From Mycolicibacterium rhodesiae NBB3 (GTDB lineage: Bacteria > Actinomycetota > Actinomycetes > Mycobacteriales > Mycobacteriaceae): 64,000 nt of DNA. The notes beneath the pieces were generated by a model. It did not search any database and was not told the DNA's origin. It saw only the letters and a list, made by a program, of their open reading frames with translations. Shown here piece after piece: positions 26,798 through 34,771 of this stretch (position 1 is its first letter; every line of letters begins with the position of its first letter). A program made the position numbers and the translations under genes. Location of the stretch: assembly GCF_000230895.2 (NCBI RefSeq), contig NC_016604.1, positions 5,022,001 through 5,086,000 of the forward strand. The letters are read 5' to 3'.

Positions 26798-27059
26798 TCG
26801 ATCTTCGGCGTGTTTGGGGCACGCCCGGCACGGCCGCGGCAGGGCTCCCTGACAACGCGACCAGAACCGCTGGTTGGCAACGATTTTGGTGATCACACAG
26901 CGAATTGACAGCGTGTCCGAACGTGCCGCTCTGGTGGTGCCGCTGGTACCCTGCGAAGCTGCCGGATGCGTGGTCGCGGGGAGGCATACCGCCCGGCAGG
27001 CGTATGCATACGCCACGCCACTAAACGAAACCGTTCGAGTCCCTCACGAAAAGAGTGTT

Positions 27060-28283
27060 GTGCGCACCGGAGAGATCAAAGCCCTATCCGGCTTGCGCAT
27101 CGTCGCTGCCGTGTGGGTCGTGCTCTTCCATTTCCGGCCCCTGCTCGAGCAGGCCGCACCAGGGTTCAGATCGGCGCTCGCGCCGGTGCTCGACTGCGGC
27201 GCCCAGGGCGTCGACCTGTTCTTCATCCTCAGCGGGTTCGTGATCACATGGAACTATCTCGACCGCATGGGTGAGTCCTGGTCGTGGCGATCGACCCTCC
27301 ACTTTTTGTGGTTGCGGCTGTCACGCGTCTGGCCCGTCTATCTGGTGACGATGCACCTCGCCGCGCTGTGGATCATTTTCACGCTGAACGTCGGCCACGT
27401 GCCTTCGGAGGCCGCCGGCTCGCTGACCGCGATGAACTACGTGCGGCAGCTCCTTCTCGTGCAGCTGTGGTTCGCGCCCTACTTCGACGGCACCAGCTGG
27501 GACGGGCCCGCGTGGTCGATCAGCGCGGAATGGCTGGCGTACCTGCTGTTCGGGGCACTGGTGCTGGTGATTTACCGGATCGCCCGCGCGACCAGGGCGC
27601 GCGGCCTGATCTATCTGGCCGTCGCGGCCCTGCTTCCCAACTTGGTGCTGCTGATGGCCACCGGCCTGTTCTACACACCGTGGAGTTGGTTGCCCCGGAT
27701 CATCATGCAGTTCACCGCGGGGGCCCTGGTCTGTGCCGCCGTGCGCAGACTGAACCCGTCTGATCGGGCACGCAACGTCGCCGGTATCGCGTCGCTGCTC
27801 ATCGTGGCGGTCATCGTCACGATCCTGTATCTGCTCGACGCGTATCCGATACCGACGATCTACGATTCGGCCGGACTGGTCGATGTGCTGTTCGTCCCGC
27901 TGGTCCTGACCCTGGCGATAGGAGTAGGCACGCTGCCCGCGCTGCTGTCCATTCGTCCCGTCGTCTACCTCGGGTACATCTCGTTCAGCCTTTACATGGT
28001 TCACGAATTGGTGCACACGACGTGGAACTGGATGGTGCTGCAATTCGAGATTCAGCTCGGGTCCGACCTTGCGGGCAAGGCGGTCCTGCTGGGGTTGATC
28101 GCCGTCGCGTTCGCAGGCGCGGTGCTGCTGTACCACTTCGTCGAGGAACCGGCGCGCCGATGGATGCGGGACATGATGAGTCCACCCCGCGGCGCTCGCG
28201 CGGATACGGGGCACGGCAAGCTGCAGACCATCGACCGTCAACGTGCGGAGCGGACACCGGTGGTTTCTGCACGTGCGGGATGA
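27060..28283 (+). CDS. acyltransferase family 3 membrane protein
   Basis: About 407 residues with roughly ten hydrophobic segments. It begins IKALSGLRIVAAVWVVLFHF, the typical first helix of acyltransferase-3 proteins with the catalytic His. It also has DLFFILSGFVITWNY and GPAWSISAEWLAYLLF, and ends VEEPARRWM before a charged tail. These enzymes acylate sugars, peptides or lipids across the membrane. GTG 27060 is chosen; the frame is open further upstream but that part is not membrane-like. The SGNH-hydrolase gene follows after 51 bp on the same strand, and the two families often cooperate as an acyl-transfer pair. Confidence 0.85.
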   Translation: MRTGEIKALSGLRIVAAVWVVLFHFRPLLEQAAPGFRSALAPVLDCGAQGVDLFFILSGFVITWNYLDRMGESWSWRSTLHFLWLRLSRVWPVYLVTMHLAALWIIFTLNVGHVPSEAAGSLTAMNYVRQLLLVQLWFAPYFDGTSWDGPAWSISAEWLAYLLFGALVLVIYRIARATRARGLIYLAVAALLPNLVLLMATGLFYTPWSWLPRIIMQFTAGALVCAAVRRLNPSDRARNVAGIASLLIVAVIVTILYLLDAYPIPTIYDSAGLVDVLFVPLVLTLAIGVGTLPALLSIRPVVYLGYISFSLYMVHELVHTTWNWMVLQFEIQLGSDLAGKAVLLGLIAVAFAGAVLLYHFVEEPARRWMRDMMSPPRGARADTGHGKLQTIDRQRAERTPVVSARAG

Positions 28284-28334
28284 GTTCGCGCGTCGTCAAC
28301 ACACTTTTCGTCAGTTGAGCCCTAGGCTGGTCCG

Positions 28335-29039
28335 GTGAGCCGGTTGATCTCGGCCATGGTCGCGTTCGCGCTCCTGGTCAGCGTGGGCATCAGCATCGGC
28401 CCCGTGCGCCCAATACAGGTGAGCCACAACGACTTTGTGGCGCAGAACACCTTCATGAATCGCATCGCAGTGATCGGCGACTCCTATACGACGGGCGGCG
28501 ACCTCGGCGGCCTCGGCGCGAACGGCTGGACCGCGCGTGCCTGGCACGAGCTGTCGGAGTATCGGATACCGGTCAGTGCCGACGTGGGCGCCGAGGGTGG
28601 GGCCGGTTACGGCACCCGAGGTAACCGCGGCAGCATCTTCGAGGATCTGACTGCCCGGACGGTCAAGCCCGACGACAAGCTCGTGGTGTTCTTCGGTTCG
28701 CGCAACGACCAGGGTGTCGACCCGGCGCAGTTGTCGATTCTGGCCTTCGGCACCTTCCAGCTGGCCCGCCGCATTGCGCCGTCGGCGACATTCCTGGTGA
28801 TCGGGCCGCCGTGGCCGACCGCCGATCCTCCCGCAGCTGTCGTACGGATCCGCGATGCTCTGCAATATCAGGCAGGGGTGGCCGGCGCGACGTTCGTCGA
28901 CCCCATTGCCGAAGGCTGGTTCGTCGGGCGACCCGAGTTGATCGGCGCCGACGGCGTGCACCCTACCGATGCCGGCCATGCATACATGGCGGACAAGATC
29001 GCCCCGCTGATCGCCGCCGAATTGCCCGCGAGCGTATGA
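28335..29039 (+). CDS. secreted SGNH/GDSL-type hydrolase
   Basis: A 234-residue protein with an N-terminal hydrophobic signal/anchor (LISAMVAFALLVSVGISI). The SGNH motifs follow: Ser in AVIGDSYTTGGDL, the FFGSRNDQG block (Asn), and the Asp-x-x-His pair in GADGVHPTDAGH. It is likely an exported or membrane-tethered esterase or acyl hydrolase. GTG start at 28335. It sits 51 bp after the acyltransferase gene, suggesting a shared job in acyl modification of an envelope molecule; that link is inference. Confidence 0.8.
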   Translation: MSRLISAMVAFALLVSVGISIGPVRPIQVSHNDFVAQNTFMNRIAVIGDSYTTGGDLGGLGANGWTARAWHELSEYRIPVSADVGAEGGAGYGTRGNRGSIFEDLTARTVKPDDKLVVFFGSRNDQGVDPAQLSILAFGTFQLARRIAPSATFLVIGPPWPTADPPAAVVRIRDALQYQAGVAGATFVDPIAEGWFVGRPELIGADGVHPTDAGHAYMADKIAPLIAAELPASV

Positions 29040-29097
29040 ACGCGGTGGTGTTTCGCTGTCGACGCCGAGGTGACGCGCTCGTCACAATGGTCGGTAG

Positions 29098-30453
29098 ATG
29101 ATGGGACCCATCAGACGGCTGTACGACTTCCTCGCCCGCGTGCTGTCGCTGCGCGTGATCGTCATCGTCGCAGCGCTGTCGGTCGTCGCGCTTGTCATCA
29201 CGCTCGGCGCATGGGTGTGGTTCGGGGTGACCAACGATCAGTACAGCCAGTTGGATCGTCGGCTCGATTCGGTGAGCAGTCTCGGCGACATCAGCATGCT
29301 GCTGCGCGCCGCGCAACAGGCAGGCACTGATCAGGCGCAGGCGCCGGACGGGAACCTGGTCCGCACAGCGCGTATCGACGGCATCACTGTGTCGATTCCC
29401 CCGGAAGTGGTGCTGCCCGAATTCGGTGTCGGCTACGCGAACACGACGATCGACGGCGTCGAGTACCGGGTTCGGACATTCACCGCGGGTGATGCGCTGA
29501 TCGCGGTCGGTGCGCCGCTTGCCGAAACGCAGCGTCGCATCGACGAACTCCACCGCCGCGTGCTGTTGATCTGCGGCGGCGTGATCATCGGCACCGTCCT
29601 GGTCGGTTCGGTGATGTGGTCGATCATGATCAATCCGTTCCGACTGCTTGCGCAGCAGGCCCGCGCGATCAATGCGCAGTCCAATCCGGACGAGGTACAG
29701 GTGCGCGGCGTCCAGGAGGCCGTCGAGATCGCCGAAGCGGTCGAGGGGATGCTCGCGCGCATCGGCGATGAACAACAGCGCACCAAGGCAGCGCTCGAGT
29801 CCGCTCGTGACTTCGCGGCAGTGGCGTCACACGAACTGCGCACGCCGCTGACCGCCATGCGCACCAACCTCGAGGTCCTGTCGACCCTCGAGCTCCGCGA
29901 CGACCAACGTCAGGAGGTGATCGCCGACGTGATGCGGACCCAGACCCGCATCGAGGCGACCCTCACCGCGCTGGAACGCCTGGCACAGGGTGAATTAACG
30001 ACGGTTGACGACTTCGTCCCCGTCGACATCACCGAGCTGCTGGATCGCGCGGCCCATGACGCGGTGCGCAACTATCCCGATCTGCGCGTGTCGTTGGCAT
30101 CGTCGACCACGGTGTTGATGGTGGGTCTGCCTGCCGGCTTGCGGCTGGTCATCGACAACGCCATCACAAATGCGGTCAAGCACGGCGGTGCCAACGAAAT
30201 CCAGCTCAGCGCAACCAGTTCCGGTGAGGGAGTGGAGATCGTTGTCGACGACAACGGTACCGGCGTGCCGGAGGCGGAGCGGTCGGCCATCTTTCAGCGG
30301 TTCTCCCGGGGCTCCACGGCGGCGCGATCCGGTTCGGGCCTTGGGCTCGCGCTGGTTGCCCAGCAGGCAGACCTGCACGGTGGCACGGCGGCCATGGAGG
30401 CGAGCCCGATGGGTGGTGCGCGACTGGTGCTGCGGCTACCCGCGCCGAGTTAG
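29098..30453 (+). CDS. PrrB-like sensor histidine kinase, without adjacent response regulator
   Basis: A 451-residue kinase. TM1 is about residues 17-43 (VIVIVAALSVVALVITLGAW). A periplasmic sensor of ~100 residues follows, then TM2 (LICGGVIIGTVLVGSVMW), a HAMP-like linker, and the H-box AVASHELRTPLTAM. The N-box is IDNAITNAVKHGG, the G1/G2 boxes are DDNGTGVP and GSGLGLALVAQQ. Along the cytoplasmic half the sequence is very like M. tuberculosis PrrB as I remember it. PrrB normally follows its response-regulator gene prrA; here the gene upstream is an SGNH hydrolase and none nearby encodes a receiver domain. The stop overlaps that of the convergent dehalogenase gene by 4 bp. Confidence 0.85.
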   Translation: MMGPIRRLYDFLARVLSLRVIVIVAALSVVALVITLGAWVWFGVTNDQYSQLDRRLDSVSSLGDISMLLRAAQQAGTDQAQAPDGNLVRTARIDGITVSIPPEVVLPEFGVGYANTTIDGVEYRVRTFTAGDALIAVGAPLAETQRRIDELHRRVLLICGGVIIGTVLVGSVMWSIMINPFRLLAQQARAINAQSNPDEVQVRGVQEAVEIAEAVEGMLARIGDEQQRTKAALESARDFAAVASHELRTPLTAMRTNLEVLSTLELRDDQRQEVIADVMRTQTRIEATLTALERLAQGELTTVDDFVPVDITELLDRAAHDAVRNYPDLRVSLASSTTVLMVGLPAGLRLVIDNAITNAVKHGGANEIQLSATSSGEGVEIVVDDNGTGVPEAERSAIFQRFSRGSTAARSGSGLGLALVAQQADLHGGTAAMEASPMGGARLVLRLPAPS

Positions 30454-31409
30454 GTTGTTTTGCCGACAAATTCGGCGATGATTGCAGCGAGCTTCTCGCC
30501 CTGCTGTTCTGCGACGAAGTGCCCGGCCCCGGTGATCGTGGTGTGCGCCTGGCCACTGGCACCGGGTATGTGTTCCCGAAATACGTTGTCCCAGCCTCGA
30601 GTGGGGGGATCACCGTCTGTGTATGCGGTCAGGAAGGGGCGTTCCCACCGCCGCAGGGCGGCCATGGTGTCCCGGCCGATCGCCGCACCAGGATCGTTGC
30701 GGGTCAACGGGATGAGTGCGGTCATCTGCCGTAGCCCGGCTTTGTAGCTGCGGTCGGGGAAGGGCGCGTCGTACGCGGCAAGGACATCGGGATCGAGCGG
30801 CCCGGCCACCGCGTCGAGGAACATGCTCGGGTTGATATCCGGTGAGCGTTGATACAACGCGACGTAGTCGAGCAGCGTTTCCTGCAGCATCACCCGGTCG
30901 TCGTCGACGCCGTGGTGCGCCCATGCGAGCTTGCCGGCCAATGCCGGGTCGCACGTGTGCAGAATGGTGTTCGTCGCGACGACCCGTGCAAAACGGTCTG
31001 GCTCGCGGGCCAGCACGCTCAACCCGATCGGGCCGCCCCAGTCCTGGACGACCAGCGTCGCCTCGCGCAGGTCGAGGCCGGTTACGAGGCCCTGCATCCA
31101 GTCGACATGCCTGCGGAAGGTGTAGGCCGTCGCGTCGGTGAGCTTGTCGGAGCGACCGTAGCCGATGTTGTCCGGCGCGATGACCCGCATGCCTGCGTCG
31201 CTGAGGACACCAACGACCTTGCGGTACATGAACGACCACGTCGGCTGTCCATGCAAGAGGACGACGACCGGTCCGTCGGCGGGTCCGGCGTCGACGTAGT
31301 GCATCCGCAGCGTCGGAACCTTGCGGCTTTCGACGCCGACGTATTTGGGCGGGAACGGATAGTCCGGCAGGTTGTCGAATCGCTCGTCGGGCGTTCTCAG
31401 GACGTCCAT
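30450..31409 (-). CDS. haloalkane dehalogenase-type alpha/beta hydrolase
   Basis: A 319-residue alpha/beta hydrolase with the haloalkane dehalogenase signature. The opening MDVLRTPDERFDNLPDYPF is typical. The oxyanion motif is HGQPTWSFMYR, its Trp being a halide-binding residue. The nucleophile is Asp rather than Ser in VVQDWGGPIGL, with the second halide-binding Trp beside it. The catalytic His is in TGAGHFVAEQQGE. Family members hydrolyse carbon-halogen bonds of haloalkanes to alcohols; several mycobacteria carry them. It is cytosolic. It overlaps the convergent kinase gene by 4 bp and lies 21 bp downstream of aceA on the same strand. Confidence 0.85.
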   Translation of the reverse strand: MDVLRTPDERFDNLPDYPFPPKYVGVESRKVPTLRMHYVDAGPADGPVVVLLHGQPTWSFMYRKVVGVLSDAGMRVIAPDNIGYGRSDKLTDATAYTFRRHVDWMQGLVTGLDLREATLVVQDWGGPIGLSVLAREPDRFARVVATNTILHTCDPALAGKLAWAHHGVDDDRVMLQETLLDYVALYQRSPDINPSMFLDAVAGPLDPDVLAAYDAPFPDRSYKAGLRQMTALIPLTRNDPGAAIGRDTMAALRRWERPFLTAYTDGDPPTRGWDNVFREHIPGASGQAHTTITGAGHFVAEQQGEKLAAIIAEFVGKTT

Positions 31410-31430
31410 GACTCGCTGCGGGCGTCCTTG

Positions 31431-33719
31431 TCAGTCCTCCTTGGCGATGAGCCGCTTGAGCGCCTCGCGGTCGGACGCGAGCAGCTCGTCGATGCGCGCC
31501 TGATTCACGTCGGCGACGATGATTTCGCCGACCTCCTGGTACACATTGCTGAAAATGCCGTGGGACTTCATCTTCTCGGTCTGATAGATGTTGTCCTCGG
31601 TCGGCGTCACGTAGTAAACGATCTCCGGCTTGAAGCGGTGGATCAGCCACAGGTGGATCACGTCCATCAAGCGCTTCTTGCGCATCTTCTCGGAGAATGT
31701 GTTCTGGTCGCGCACGGTGAGGATGTTGCGGCCGTGCCGATCCTTGATCGGGTCGACGACTACATTGGCCAGCGGCTCTTCGCCGTCGCCGAGAATCTGC
31801 AAGTCGAGGACGTCGGAGCCGGCGCGGCGCGGCCGCAGCTGTACCCGCAGCTTCTCGCCGATCTGATAATGGTCGCTCCACAGCGCCAGCCATTCCTCCA
31901 GCAGCTTCTTGGGCACCTCGGTCTGCACGAGATGCTGATGCTGCGTCGAGCCCTCGCCCATGGCCTTGGTGGTCGCAGTGCGGCCCGACGATGCGGCCAG
32001 CGCAGCGTCGCTGCGGGGTCCGCCGACCAGGGTTTGCGGTGTGCGGTAAGGGGATTCGACCAGTCGCATCTTGCGCTGGAGGCGGGCCAGCGCGAGCATG
32101 CCCTCCTGGCGCAGCGAGGTGGCGAACTCCTCGCATGCCACACCGTCCACCTGGTGGCCACCGTAGGTGATGAAGTTGAAGACGAAGCCCATCTTCCCGA
32201 GTTCCTCAGGGAACGCGCGCATCTCGTCGTCGGACATGCCGGTGGTGTCCCAGTTGAACGAGGGGGACAGGTTGTAGGCCAGCATCTGTTCGGGGTAAAC
32301 GGCGTGGATCGCGTCGGCGAACTGTTTGGCGTCGGCGAGATCGGCGGTCTTGGTCTCCATCCAAAGGATGTCGGCGAACGGTGCGGCAGCCAACGACTTG
32401 GCGATCGCGTACGGGATACCACCGCGGATCTGGTAGTAGCCTTCCGGCGTCTTCGCGCGCTCGCAGTCCCATGCGACGTCGGCCCCGAGTTCCTTGGCCT
32501 TCTCGCGTGCGGAATACATCGGGGCGGTCGCGGCGAATGTGCGCCAATCGGCGGCGCTCATCTCGGACGGCTCGCCCTCGCGCTCCCGGAAGTCGAGCAG
32601 ATCGCCCACCGCTTCACCGTAGGTCTGCAGGCCGGCATCGACCTGCCAGGCGTCGACGAACTTCGACTCGACCTTGTCGAATATTGCGTCGATCGAATCG
32701 TCGGCGCCGTCCTGCCACTCCTTGGCGGCCTCACTGACGGCGCCTGCGATGCCATGGCGCTGCAGCCACGCATCGGCGGCGGCGTACTCGCCGTCGGGGA
32801 GTGCGTAGAGCAGGTGGCCGTTGAGCTCCGTGACCCCCGCGTTGAAGAACTGGCGCACCATCGCGAGGAAGCAGGATTTGTACGACGGGATCTTGAGGTT
32901 GGTGACGCCGAGCAGGAAGGGCTGATCGCGTTCGTCGGACCTGCCTTCGAGCAGGTTCGCCGCTTCGGCGTCCGTGCGCGCCACGATGATGCCGGGCACC
33001 CGCATGATGTCGAGCTGGAAGCGTGCCGTGTTGAGGCGCTTGATCTGCTCGTCGGAGGGCACCAGCACCTTGCCGCCCTGGTGGCCGCACTTCTTCGTGC
33101 CGGGGCGCTGATCCTCGATGTGATACCCGGGCACGCCCGACTCGACAAAGCGCCGAATCAGGTTGCGCACGTGGGGATCACCGCCGTGGCCGGTGTCCGC
33201 GTCGGCGATGATGAACGGACGGTAGTCGTATTGGGGCGCTGTACTGCGCTGTTCCTCGGTCATCTTCAGCCGGAGGTACTGCTGATTGCGGTCGGCGGTC
33301 AGCAGGGCACGCACCAGTCCGGCAGCTTCGTCTGGCACCTGACTCAGCGGGTAGCTGGCCAGGTCGGGGCCCGGATCCTCGCTGATCGAGCCCTTGGCGG
33401 ACGTCGCCCAGCCGCCGAGGTAGATCCCCTCGATGCCCATCCGCTTCATGACGACGGCCTGGCCGGGCGAGTAGGGGCCGAAGGTGGTGATGCTCTTCTT
33501 CTGGGCGAACAGCTCGCGCAGACGCGGGTAGAACGCCGCGGCGGCCTCGCGCGCGATGGGGTAGTCGGTCGGGATCGTGCCGCGCTGTTCGACGACCTGT
33601 CGGGCCGTGTATAGCCGGATGATCCCGTCGAAACGAGGACTGTCCATGTATTGCTGGGTGTCGGCGACCTCGCGCTCGAACGGTGTCTGCGGCGCTGCAT
33701 CCGCTTCGATAATGGCCAT
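31431..33719 (-). CDS. aceA: long-form isocitrate lyase (ICL2/AceA type)
   Basis: A 762-residue isocitrate lyase close in length to mycobacterial ICL2 (~766). The N-terminal half is the TIM-barrel lyase core, with DADTGHGGDP (metal site) and the catalytic Cys in GTKKCGHQGGK. Also present are NLSPSFNWD and a long C-terminal extension typical of ICL2, thought to be regulatory and acyl-CoA-responsive. It cleaves isocitrate to succinate and glyoxylate in the glyoxylate shunt and acts in the methylcitrate cycle. The gene is intact, whereas in some M. tuberculosis strains the equivalent is split. No adjacent regulator is seen. Confidence 0.93.
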   Translation of the reverse strand: MAIIEADAAPQTPFEREVADTQQYMDSPRFDGIIRLYTARQVVEQRGTIPTDYPIAREAAAAFYPRLRELFAQKKSITTFGPYSPGQAVVMKRMGIEGIYLGGWATSAKGSISEDPGPDLASYPLSQVPDEAAGLVRALLTADRNQQYLRLKMTEEQRSTAPQYDYRPFIIADADTGHGGDPHVRNLIRRFVESGVPGYHIEDQRPGTKKCGHQGGKVLVPSDEQIKRLNTARFQLDIMRVPGIIVARTDAEAANLLEGRSDERDQPFLLGVTNLKIPSYKSCFLAMVRQFFNAGVTELNGHLLYALPDGEYAAADAWLQRHGIAGAVSEAAKEWQDGADDSIDAIFDKVESKFVDAWQVDAGLQTYGEAVGDLLDFREREGEPSEMSAADWRTFAATAPMYSAREKAKELGADVAWDCERAKTPEGYYQIRGGIPYAIAKSLAAAPFADILWMETKTADLADAKQFADAIHAVYPEQMLAYNLSPSFNWDTTGMSDDEMRAFPEELGKMGFVFNFITYGGHQVDGVACEEFATSLRQEGMLALARLQRKMRLVESPYRTPQTLVGGPRSDAALAASSGRTATTKAMGEGSTQHQHLVQTEVPKKLLEEWLALWSDHYQIGEKLRVQLRPRRAGSDVLDLQILGDGEEPLANVVVDPIKDRHGRNILTVRDQNTFSEKMRKKRLMDVIHLWLIHRFKPEIVYYVTPTEDNIYQTEKMKSHGIFSNVYQEVGEIIVADVNQARIDELLASDREALKRLIAKED

Positions 33720-33790
33720 GACTTCACCCTACGACCGACGCTCGCGGGCCGAAGGCGTTATGGGCCACGGCCTGCGATCGGGGGCCTATG

Positions 33791-33852
33791 CGCCGAGCGT
33801 GCGCACACTGCGAATATCCGCCGAAGGTTTCGCAGTGGGTTCACGTTCGGCG
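33791..33852. repeat. hairpin repeat, copy 2 (TTCGCAGTG family)
   Basis: Imperfect inverted repeat with 24-bp arms (33791-33814 and 33829-33852), 20 of 24 positions pairing, and a 14-nt loop. The outer part is CGCCGAGCGTG and the inner part ACTGCGAA with its complement. The right arm runs over the stop codon (33841-33843) of the DUF559 gene. Together with copy 3 it brackets that gene. Confidence 0.75.
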
Positions 33853-34677
33853 AGTCCACTCCCTTGTGAGCCGGGCGATGATGACGGCCTCGGTGTCCAG
33901 GGATGTCACCCGGATGTCGGTCCACCCGAGTTCGGTCAAGGTGTCGTGGCGCCGAATGTCCCTATTGAACTGGACGGGGTCTCGGTGGTGTTCGCCGTCG
34001 TAGTCAAGCGCTAACTTGCGATCCTCCCACCCCATGTCAGGGACAGCCACGCGCGAGCCGAACTCATCGAATATCTGGATCTGAGTCCGAGGCCGCGGGA
34101 AGCCGTGGCGGATGACGAGTAGTCGGAGCCACGTCTCTCTCGGTGACCCGGCGCCTGGGTCGACGAGGTCGAGAACCTCGACGGCCTTGCGGATACCGCG
34201 GCGGCCCTTGTAGCGCGCGGCGAGTAGTTCGACATCGGACATCTTCAGATGGGTGGCGCGTGACAGCGCATCTATGGCAGCCACTGCCTCGCCGATCGGG
34301 TAGCGGCATGCGATGTCGAGTGCGGTGCGCGCCGGCGTGGTCACTCGAACGCCGTCCGTCAATGCGATCTCATCGTCCGCGGCGCTGTGCGACCACGCCT
34401 GAATACCGCTCGGCGCCCGGCGATTGCCCCACAGCACTTGGGCGGGCTGGCCGGCGCTGACCCATTTCGCGCGGTGCAGTGCCGCCGCCGATCGGCCCGC
34501 GACCACCCCACGACGCCCCGTCCACAGGAAGGCAGCTTTGGCGCGGGTGATTGCACTGACCTCGGTATCCTTCGCGATGTAGACGTCGGGATAGATTGCG
34601 ACAAATCGACTGCGCAGGGCATACGGCGACAGCCGCCCGGTTCGCAGCGCCTCGCTGCCGATGAATGGGTCCCCCAT
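33841..34677 (-). CDS. DUF559/Vsr-like endonuclease-fold protein with AbiEi-like N-terminus
   Basis: A 278-residue protein. The N-terminal half resembles the helical, antitoxin-like part of mycobacterial DUF559 proteins (LRSRFVAIYPDVYIAKD, then TPARTALDIACRYPIGEAV). The C-terminal ~100 residues have a PD-(D/E)xK/Vsr-like nuclease look. An acidic residue precedes a conserved strand (VPDMGWEDRKLALDYDGEHH), followed by NRDIRRHDTLTELGW. Such proteins are abundant in mycobacteria, with unproven roles; nuclease activity is inferred from fold. The ATG at 34677 is the first in frame. It is flanked on both sides by copies of the same hairpin repeat. Confidence 0.75.
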   Translation of the reverse strand: MGDPFIGSEALRTGRLSPYALRSRFVAIYPDVYIAKDTEVSAITRAKAAFLWTGRRGVVAGRSAAALHRAKWVSAGQPAQVLWGNRRAPSGIQAWSHSAADDEIALTDGVRVTTPARTALDIACRYPIGEAVAAIDALSRATHLKMSDVELLAARYKGRRGIRKAVEVLDLVDPGAGSPRETWLRLLVIRHGFPRPRTQIQIFDEFGSRVAVPDMGWEDRKLALDYDGEHHRDPVQFNRDIRRHDTLTELGWTDIRVTSLDTEAVIIARLTREWTRRT

Positions 34678-34708
34678 AGGCGAAGTGTGCGGTTGGCAAC
34701 CGACATCT

Positions 34709-34770
34709 CACCGAGCGTGCGCTGACTGCGAAAGTGGGGCTCGGATTTCGCAGTGGGCGCACGCTCGGCG
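34709..34770. repeat. hairpin repeat, copy 3 (TTCGCAGTG family)
   Basis: The best-paired of the three copies: 25-bp arms (34709-34733 and 34746-34770), 22 of 25 positions pairing, and a 12-nt loop. Shared core: CCGAGCGTGCGC and ACTGCGAAA, answered by TTTCGCAGTGGGCGCACG. It fills almost all of the gap between the DUF559 start and the lhgO stop (34772). Confidence 0.8.
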
Positions 34771-34771
34771 C

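Noticed and set aside
26905..26910. TTGACA upstream of the acyltransferase gene as a promoter
   Set aside because: No -10-like sequence at the proper distance, so not reported as a promoter.
27030..27045. tRNA T-arm-like sequence (GTTCGAGTCC)
   Set aside because: The flanking bases cannot form acceptor, D or anticodon arms.
27321..28241. 306-codon minus-strand frame opposite the acyltransferase gene
   Set aside because: Arg/Gln/His-rich shadow of a membrane-protein gene on the other strand.
30849..33614. A 921-codon + strand open frame opposite aceA and the dehalogenase
   Set aside because: Both minus-strand genes are intact and recognisable; the + frame has no domain and spans the gap between two real genes.
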